Assembly: GCF_043195095.1 (NCBI RefSeq)
Contig: NZ_JBAFWN010000005.1
Reading direction: 5' to 3' (one strand)
Source of the DNA: NCEH01 sp043195095
GTDB lineage: Bacteria; Pseudomonadota; Alphaproteobacteria; Rhizobiales; Xanthobacteraceae
Length of the DNA: 64,000 nucleotides
Part shown: one piece after another, positions 59,418 through 64,000 of the stretch
Numbering within the stretch: the stretch's first letter is position 1
Layout of the letters: each line of letters opens with the position of its first letter
The notes under the pieces: model-generated
Told to the model about the DNA's origin: nothing
Seen by the model: only the letters and a program-made list of their open reading frames with translations
Databases searched by the model: none
Program-made: the position numbers and the translations under genes

Positions 59418-61556
59418 ATGTTGGCATTGGTGGTGATCATCGCCTGCGGCCTGCTGGCCGTCGGCTACGGGGTCTGGGCCGGGCGCGCGGTCATGTCCGC
59501 CGATCCGGGAAACGCGCGGATGCAGGAAATTGCCGCCGCCATCGCGGAGGGCGCGCAGGCCTATCTCAAGCGCCAGTACACGACCATCGGGATTGTCGGC
59601 GTCGTCATTTTCATTGCGGTTGGATTTTTGCTGGGCTGGCTGGTGGCGGTCGGCTTTGCCGTGGGCGCGATCCTTTCGGCGCTCGCGGGCTTCATCGGCA
59701 TGAACGTCTCGGTCCGCGCCAATGTGCGCACCGCCCAGGCGGCAACCAAGTCGCTCGCGGGCGGGCTCGACCTCGCGTTCAAGGCGGGCGCGGTGACGGG
59801 CCTGCTGGTGGCGGGGCTCGCTCTGCTGGGGGTGACAGTTTATTTCGCCGTGCTCACCAAGGGCCTCGGCATGGCGCCGGGCAGCCGCACGGTGGTCGAT
59901 GCGCTGGTGGCGCTCGGCTTCGGCGCCTCGCTGATCTCCATCTTCGCGCGTCTCGGCGGCGGCATCTTCACCAAGGGTGCGGACGTGGGCGGCGATCTCG
60001 TGGGCAAGGTGGAAGCCGGCATCCCGGAGGATGATCCGCGCAACCCCGCCACCATCGCGGACAATGTGGGCGACAATGTCGGCGACTGCGCCGGCATGGC
60101 CGCCGATCTGTTCGAGACCTATGTGGTCACCGTGGTGGCGACCATGGTGCTGGCGGCGATCTTCTTCGCCAATACGCCGGCCCTGGAATCCATGCTGCTC
60201 TATCCGCTCGCCATCGGCGGTGTGTGCATCATCACCTCCATCGCGGGCACCTTCTTCGTGCGGCTCGGGCCCACGTCCTCGATCATGGGGGCGCTCTATA
60301 AGGGGTTCGGCGCGAGCGCCGGGCTCTCGGTGTTCGCCCTCGCCCTCGTCACCTGGCTGCTGGCCGGGTTCGGGCCCATCGCGGGCAGCGCCATCACCGG
60401 CACCAGCCTGTTCCTGGCGGGCGTGACCGGGCTCGCGGTGACGGGCGCGATCGTCGTCATCACCGAATATTACACCGGCACCGGCTATCGCCCGGTGGTG
60501 TCGATCGCCCAGGCCTCGGTGACCGGGCACGGCACCAACATCATCCAGGGGCTCGCCATCTCGCTGGAATCCACCGCGCTGCCGACTTTGGTGATCATCG
60601 CCGGCATCCTGGTGGCCCATGGCCTCGCCGGCCTGTTCGGCATCGCGATTGCCGCAACCACCATGCTGGCGCTCGCGGGCATGGTGGTGGCGCTCGATGC
60701 CTTCGGCCCGGTGACGGACAATGCCGGCGGCATCGCGGAAATGGCCGGCCTTCCCCCGGAGGTGCGCCATTCCACCGACGCGCTGGACGCGGTGGGCAAC
60801 ACCACCAAGGCGGTGACCAAGGGCTATGCCATCGGCTCCGCCGGCCTCGGCGCGCTGGTGCTGTTCGCGGCCTATAGCCAGGATTTGAAGTTCTTCACCA
60901 GCACGGCCGCTCCCGGCACCTATTTCGCCGGGGTCACGCCGAACTTCTCGCTGGAAAATCCCTATGTGGTGGTGGGCCTGCTGTTCGGCGGCCTGCTGCC
61001 GTTCCTGTTCGCGGCCATGGGCATGACGGCGGTGGGCCGGGCGGCCGGCGCCATCGTGGAAGAGGTGCGGCGCCAGTTCCGCGAGCATCCCGGCATCATG
61101 ACCTATGCCGAGAAGCCCGATTATTCCCGCGCCGTGGATTTGCTCACCAAAGCGGCCATCAAGGAAATGGTCATTCCCTCCCTGCTGCCGGTGCTCTCGC
61201 CCATCGTCTGCTATTTCCTCATCTATCTGGTGGCGGGCGGCGGGGTGGCGGGCAAGTCCGCCGCCTTCTCGGCGGTGGGCGCCATGCTGCTGGGCGTAAT
61301 CGTCACCGGCCTGTTCGTCGCCATCTCCATGACCTCGGGCGGCGGCGCCTGGGACAATGCGAAGAAGTCGTTCGAGGACGGCTTCGTCGATAAGGACGGC
61401 GTGCGCCACTATAAGGGCTCGGAGGCGCACAAAGCCTCCGTCACCGGCGACACGGTGGGTGATCCCTACAAGGACACGGCGGGACCGGCCGTGAACCCCA
61501 TGATCAAGATCACCAACATCGTCGCTTTGCTGCTGCTGGCGGTGCTGGCGCATTAG
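59418..61556 (+). CDS. hppA: K+-insensitive proton-pumping membrane pyrophosphatase
   Basis: Integral membrane enzyme (712 residues, about 16 helices) that couples hydrolysis of pyrophosphate to H+ transport. The substrate-binding block GADVGGDLVGKVEAGIPEDDPRNPATIADNVGDNVGDCAGMAADLFETY is complete. The C-terminal metal site has SGGGAWDNAKK and HKASVTGDTVGDPYKDTAGP. The potassium-sensing position reads GNTTKAVTKG, with Lys where K+-dependent enzymes carry Ala, so it belongs to the K+-insensitive, H+-pumping type. The ribosome binding site is GTAGAGGTGG. It is monocistronic. Confidence 0.96.
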   Translation: MLALVVIIACGLLAVGYGVWAGRAVMSADPGNARMQEIAAAIAEGAQAYLKRQYTTIGIVGVVIFIAVGFLLGWLVAVGFAVGAILSALAGFIGMNVSVRANVRTAQAATKSLAGGLDLAFKAGAVTGLLVAGLALLGVTVYFAVLTKGLGMAPGSRTVVDALVALGFGASLISIFARLGGGIFTKGADVGGDLVGKVEAGIPEDDPRNPATIADNVGDNVGDCAGMAADLFETYVVTVVATMVLAAIFFANTPALESMLLYPLAIGGVCIITSIAGTFFVRLGPTSSIMGALYKGFGASAGLSVFALALVTWLLAGFGPIAGSAITGTSLFLAGVTGLAVTGAIVVITEYYTGTGYRPVVSIAQASVTGHGTNIIQGLAISLESTALPTLVIIAGILVAHGLAGLFGIAIAATTMLALAGMVVALDAFGPVTDNAGGIAEMAGLPPEVRHSTDALDAVGNTTKAVTKGYAIGSAGLGALVLFAAYSQDLKFFTSTAAPGTYFAGVTPNFSLENPYVVVGLLFGGLLPFLFAAMGMTAVGRAAGAIVEEVRRQFREHPGIMTYAEKPDYSRAVDLLTKAAIKEMVIPSLLPVLSPIVCYFLIYLVAGGGVAGKSAAFSAVGAMLLGVIVTGLFVAISMTSGGGAWDNAKKSFEDGFVDKDGVRHYKGSEAHKASVTGDTVGDPYKDTAGPAVNPMIKITNIVALLLLAVLAH

Positions 61557-61570
61557 GCGGCGCACGCTCA

Positions 61571-61704
61571 CCCCTCACCCTAACCCTCTCCCCAGCGGGG
61601 AGAGGGGATTCGGCCCGGGTGGAGGAAGCGGTCTGTTTCTTACCCCCTGTTCCCCACCTCTCCCCGTGGGGGAGAGGTCGACCGCGCAGCGGGCGGGTGA
61701 GGGG
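61571..61704. repeat. 134-bp REPIN-like element after hppA
   Basis: Outer arms CCCCTCACCC (61571-61580) and GGGTGAGGGG (61695-61704) are perfect inverted repeats. Inside are two perfect 10-bp hairpins: CCCTCTCCCC/GGGGAGAGGG (61584-61606) and ACCTCTCCCC/GGGGAGAGGT (61656-61678). It resembles the elements at 28982 and 41653 in plan and base pattern but is diverged. It may also end hppA transcription. Confidence 0.8.
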
Positions 61705-61795
61705 CGCAAATTTGCGCTGTTCGCATCTGCGAAGGGCTGGCGGGACGCCGGCTTCCTGCTAGCCTCGCCGCATCAGCAAACGGGGACCGGGCGGC

Positions 61796-63085
61796 ATGCT
61801 GGAGCGGGTGTTTCATCTCCAGGAGAACGGCACGCGGCCGGCGACCGAGATCCTCGCCGGCCTCACCACCTTCCTGACCATGAGCTACATCATCGTGGTC
61901 AATCCGCAGATCCTGGCCGCCGCCGGGATCGACCATGGCGCCGCCTTCACCGCCACCTGCCTTGCCGCCGCGCTCGGCACGCTGGCCATGGCGCTGCTGG
62001 CCAATTATCCCATCGCGCTCGCCCCCGGCATGGGGCTGAACGCCTATTTCGCCTTCACCGTCGTCCTGGGCATGCAGATTCCCTGGCAGGTGGCGCTCGG
62101 CGCCGTGTTCCTGTCGGGCCTGCTGTTCCTCGCCATCAGCGTGCTGCACATCCGCGAATGGCTGATCAATTCCATTCCCCTGTCGCTGAAGCTCGGCATC
62201 GCGGCCGGCATCGGGCTGTTCCTCGGCCTGCTGGGGTTCCAGGGCATGGGGCTGGTGGTGGCGAAGCCCGCGACCATGATCGGCCTCGGCGATCTGGAGA
62301 AGACCACGACCCTGCTTTCGGCGCTGGGCTTCCTGCTGATGGCGGGGCTCTCGGCCCGCAAGGTGCCGGGCGCGATCCTCATCGGCATCGCCGTCACCAC
62401 GCTGCTCGGGGTGCCGCTGGGCCTGACGAAATTCGACGGCTTCGTCGCCCTGCCGCCCTCGCTCGCGCCCACTTTCCTGCAAATGGACATCGCCGGCGCC
62501 GTCAAGCTCGGCGCGGTCAGCGTGGTGTTCACCTTCTTCCTGGTGGATGTGCTCGACAACATGGGCACGCTGATCGCCACCACCTTCCGCGCTGGCCTGA
62601 TGCGGGAGGACGGCACGGTGCCCCGCCTGCGCGAGGTGCTGCTGGCGGACAGCGGCGGGGCGATGCTCGGCGCCGTGCTCGGCACCAGCACCACGACCTC
62701 CTATATCGAGAGCGCGGCCGGCATCCAGGCGGGCGGGCGCACGGGCCTTGCCTCGGTGGCGACAGCGCTCCTGTTTCTCGCCTGCCTGGTGTTCGCGCCC
62801 CTGGCCATGGCGGTGCCGGCCTTTGCCACCGCGCCGGCCATGGTGTTCGTGGCGTGCCTCATGGTCTCCGCGCTGCGCGCGGTGGATTTCGACGATCCGT
62901 GCGAATCGCTGCCGGCGGCAGCCACCGCGCTCGGCACCGTGTTCAGCTTCTCCATCGCCTCAGGCATCGGCATCGGCTTCATTACCTATGTGGCTGTGAA
63001 TGTCGTCGCCGGCCGCGCCCGCAGCGTCAGCGGAGCGGTATGGATCATCGCCTTTGCCTCGGTCGTGAGCTTCGCATTGGAATGA
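61796..63085 (+). CDS. NCS2 family purine permease, AzgA-like
   Basis: Inner-membrane permease of 429 residues with about 12-14 helices. The motifs ENGTRPATEILAGLTTFLTMSYIIVVNPQIL, ANYPIALAPGMGLNAYFAFTVV, the conserved SVVFTFFLVDVLDNMGTLIATT and GTSTTTSYIESAAGI are those of the AzgA group that imports hypoxanthine, adenine or guanine with protons. Xanthine/uracil permeases of NCS2 differ in these blocks. It follows the REPIN-like element and is probably transcribed alone. Confidence 0.9.
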   Translation: MLERVFHLQENGTRPATEILAGLTTFLTMSYIIVVNPQILAAAGIDHGAAFTATCLAAALGTLAMALLANYPIALAPGMGLNAYFAFTVVLGMQIPWQVALGAVFLSGLLFLAISVLHIREWLINSIPLSLKLGIAAGIGLFLGLLGFQGMGLVVAKPATMIGLGDLEKTTTLLSALGFLLMAGLSARKVPGAILIGIAVTTLLGVPLGLTKFDGFVALPPSLAPTFLQMDIAGAVKLGAVSVVFTFFLVDVLDNMGTLIATTFRAGLMREDGTVPRLREVLLADSGGAMLGAVLGTSTTTSYIESAAGIQAGGRTGLASVATALLFLACLVFAPLAMAVPAFATAPAMVFVACLMVSALRAVDFDDPCESLPAAATALGTVFSFSIASGIGIGFITYVAVNVVAGRARSVSGAVWIIAFASVVSFALE

Positions 63086-63242
63086 GATCCGCGTGCCATG
63101 CAGGGCGCGGGGAGGTGCTGCGAAATCAGGCACTCTTTCATTGCCCGGCGCGATCGTGTAGGAACGCGCCCGACTGACATTTTCCGGACCTGTGCGCGGT
63201 TGCCGGCCTTTTGGCGGACGCCGGCGCGAAGACGTGGATTCC

Positions 63243-63659
63243 ATGCAGACTGTTTTGATCGTCATTCATCTGATGGTGGTGCTCGCGCTGATCGGCGTGG
63301 TGCTGATCCAGCGTTCCGAGGGCGGTGGCCTGGGCATCGGCGGCGGGGGCGGCGGCTCCGGCGGCGGCTTCTTCACCGCGCGCGGAAGCGCCAATCTGTT
63401 GACGCGTGTCACCGCGATCCTCGCCGGCATCTTCTTCGTCACCTCCATTTCGCTGACCATTCTGGCCGGCTGGGGCCGCACCCCGCCGGCGCTGCTGACC
63501 CCGGCTGCTCCGAGCGGCCCGTCGGTTCCCCAGAGCGGCGGCACGATTCTCGATCAGCTCCGCCAGCAGGCGCCGGCTGGCCAGGCCGCTCCCGCGCCCG
63601 CGCCTGCCCCGGAAGCCGCACCGGCGCCGAGCGGCCCGCAGGTTCCGAAGTCTCAGTGA
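63243..63659 (+). CDS. secG: Preprotein translocase subunit SecG
   Basis: Small inner-membrane subunit of the SecYEG channel (138 residues). Two helices (about 3-21 and 57-78) flank the conserved QRSEGGGLGIGGGG and GGGFFTARGSANLLTRVTA loop. The C-terminal 60 residues form a Pro/Ala-rich cytoplasmic-type tail seen in other alphaproteobacterial SecG. The start at 63243 gives the expected MQTVLIVIHLMVVLALIGVVLIQ. Its position upstream of pyrG is conserved in the order. Confidence 0.94.
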   Translation: MQTVLIVIHLMVVLALIGVVLIQRSEGGGLGIGGGGGGSGGGFFTARGSANLLTRVTAILAGIFFVTSISLTILAGWGRTPPALLTPAAPSGPSVPQSGGTILDQLRQQAPAGQAAPAPAPAPEAAPAPSGPQVPKSQ

Positions 63660-63664
63660 TCGTG

Positions 63665-63688
63665 TATCGCGGCGTTCGCGCCGCGATA
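63665..63688. terminator. Hairpin between secG and pyrG
   Basis: A perfect 10-bp stem TATCGCGGCG / CGCCGCGATA with a TTCG tetraloop, starting six bases after the secG stop. There is no T-run, so it may stabilise the mRNA end or act as a partial terminator rather than a full one. Confidence 0.5.
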
Positions 63689-63769
63689 TGAGGTTCTCCA
63701 CAGGCGAGGCGATGCCGGAACGGCATTGCTCTCGCCGAATCGCGTTTGCGCGGATTAGAGTTTAAGCCC

Positions 63770-64000
63770 ATGGCGCGCTATATCTTCATCACCGGCGGCG
63801 TCGTGTCCTCGCTGGGCAAGGGCCTCGCTTCCGCAGCCTTGGGCGCGCTTCTTCAGGCGCGCGGCTATACGGTCCGGCTGCGCAAGCTGGATCCCTATCT
63901 GAACGTCGATCCGGGCACCATGAGCCCGTATCAGCATGGCGAAGTGTTCGTGACCGACGACGGGGCCGAGACCGATCTCGACCTCGGCCATTACGAGCGC
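63770..64000 (+). CDS. pyrG: CTP synthase, N-terminal part (runs off the window)
   Basis: The first 77 residues of CTP synthase, which aminates UTP to CTP with glutamine and ATP. MARYIFITGGVVSSLGKGLASAALGALLQARGY carries the P-loop, and KLDPYLNVDPGTMSPYQHGEVFVTDDGAETDLDLGHYER is the family's unmistakable start of the synthetase domain. The gene continues beyond position 64000, so the rest and the glutaminase domain are not seen. Confidence 0.97.
   Translation, partial: MARYIFITGGVVSSLGKGLASAALGALLQARGYTVRLRKLDPYLNVDPGTMSPYQHGEVFVTDDGAETDLDLGHYER

Noticed and set aside
59364..61571. 735-codon open frame antisense to the pyrophosphatase gene
   Set aside because: The translation is rich in His, Gln, Arg and Gly with no domain, and mirrors the codon bias of hppA on the other strand.

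Overview
This is a high-GC alphaproteobacterial chromosome segment. It carries the cell-cycle regulator CtrA (6131-6832, minus), an NDUFA12-type complex I accessory protein, and several gene blocks whose order is typical of Hyphomicrobiales/Rhizobiales: ctrA/fliJ, NDUFA12-DUF2155-aat, aroQ-accB-accC, rsmD-rluB-tadA, cysQ-DUF4170-acyltransferase-waaA-lpxK, and secG-pyrG. A Xanthobacteraceae-like host (Xanthobacter, Azorhizobium or Ancylobacter relatives) fits best, but the family is an inference. No tRNA, rRNA, CRISPR array, prophage or intact insertion sequence is visible.

Layout. 1-9.7 kb: L,D-transpeptidase lipoprotein, CorA-type transporter, an SDR, pdxH, a J-domain chaperone, a DUF305 protein, ctrA divergent from fliJ, and an ECF sigma/anti-sigma pair. 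9.7-19 kb: an orphan cysA-like ATPase, agmatinase, a ChaA-like antiporter, NDUFA12, DUF2155 and aat, then a two-gene NitT/TauT-type ABC transporter and a DUF1810 gene. 19-25.9 kb: accC, accB, aroQ, a DsbA-like protein and a BepA-like protease (minus), an aminotransferase and rsmD. 26-39.5 kb: rluB with a very long repetitive tail, tadA, a fluoroacetate-dehalogenase-like hydrolase, purD, xseA, DUF2093, the lipid A/Kdo genes lpxK and waaA, cysQ and ubiA. 39.5-43.6 kb: the branched-chain amino acid locus ilvB-ilvN-ilvC, with a probable attenuator leader. 43.6-50.8 kb: a transposase remnant, then an accessory catabolic cluster: AcuI-like reductase and GntR regulator on one strand, and substrate-binding protein, MFS permease, enoyl-CoA hydratase and acyl-CoA ligase on the other. 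51.1-55.5 kb: a compact five-gene operon of unknown function. 55.7-59.3 kb: a three-gene set resembling decaprenylphosphoryl-arabinose synthesis. 59.4-64 kb: proton-pumping pyrophosphatase, purine permease, secG and the start of pyrG.

The strongest candidate for an undescribed system is the operon at 51130-55455. It holds a TusA-like protein, a DsrE-like protein, a cysteine-bearing membrane protein, a secreted membrane-anchored protein of no recognised family, and a fusion of a second TusA-like module to a zinc methionine-synthase-type (MetE) catalytic domain. Both TusA-like modules share the same altered cysteine site and a second conserved cysteine, which suggests a sulfur or thiol carrier relay feeding a zinc-dependent alkyl transfer. 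Other notable signals are five GANTC methylation sites, two of them in a perfect dyad, upstream of ctrA; a GntR operator overlapping a promoter; REPIN-like inverted repeats; and the prenyl-phosphate arabinose gene trio.
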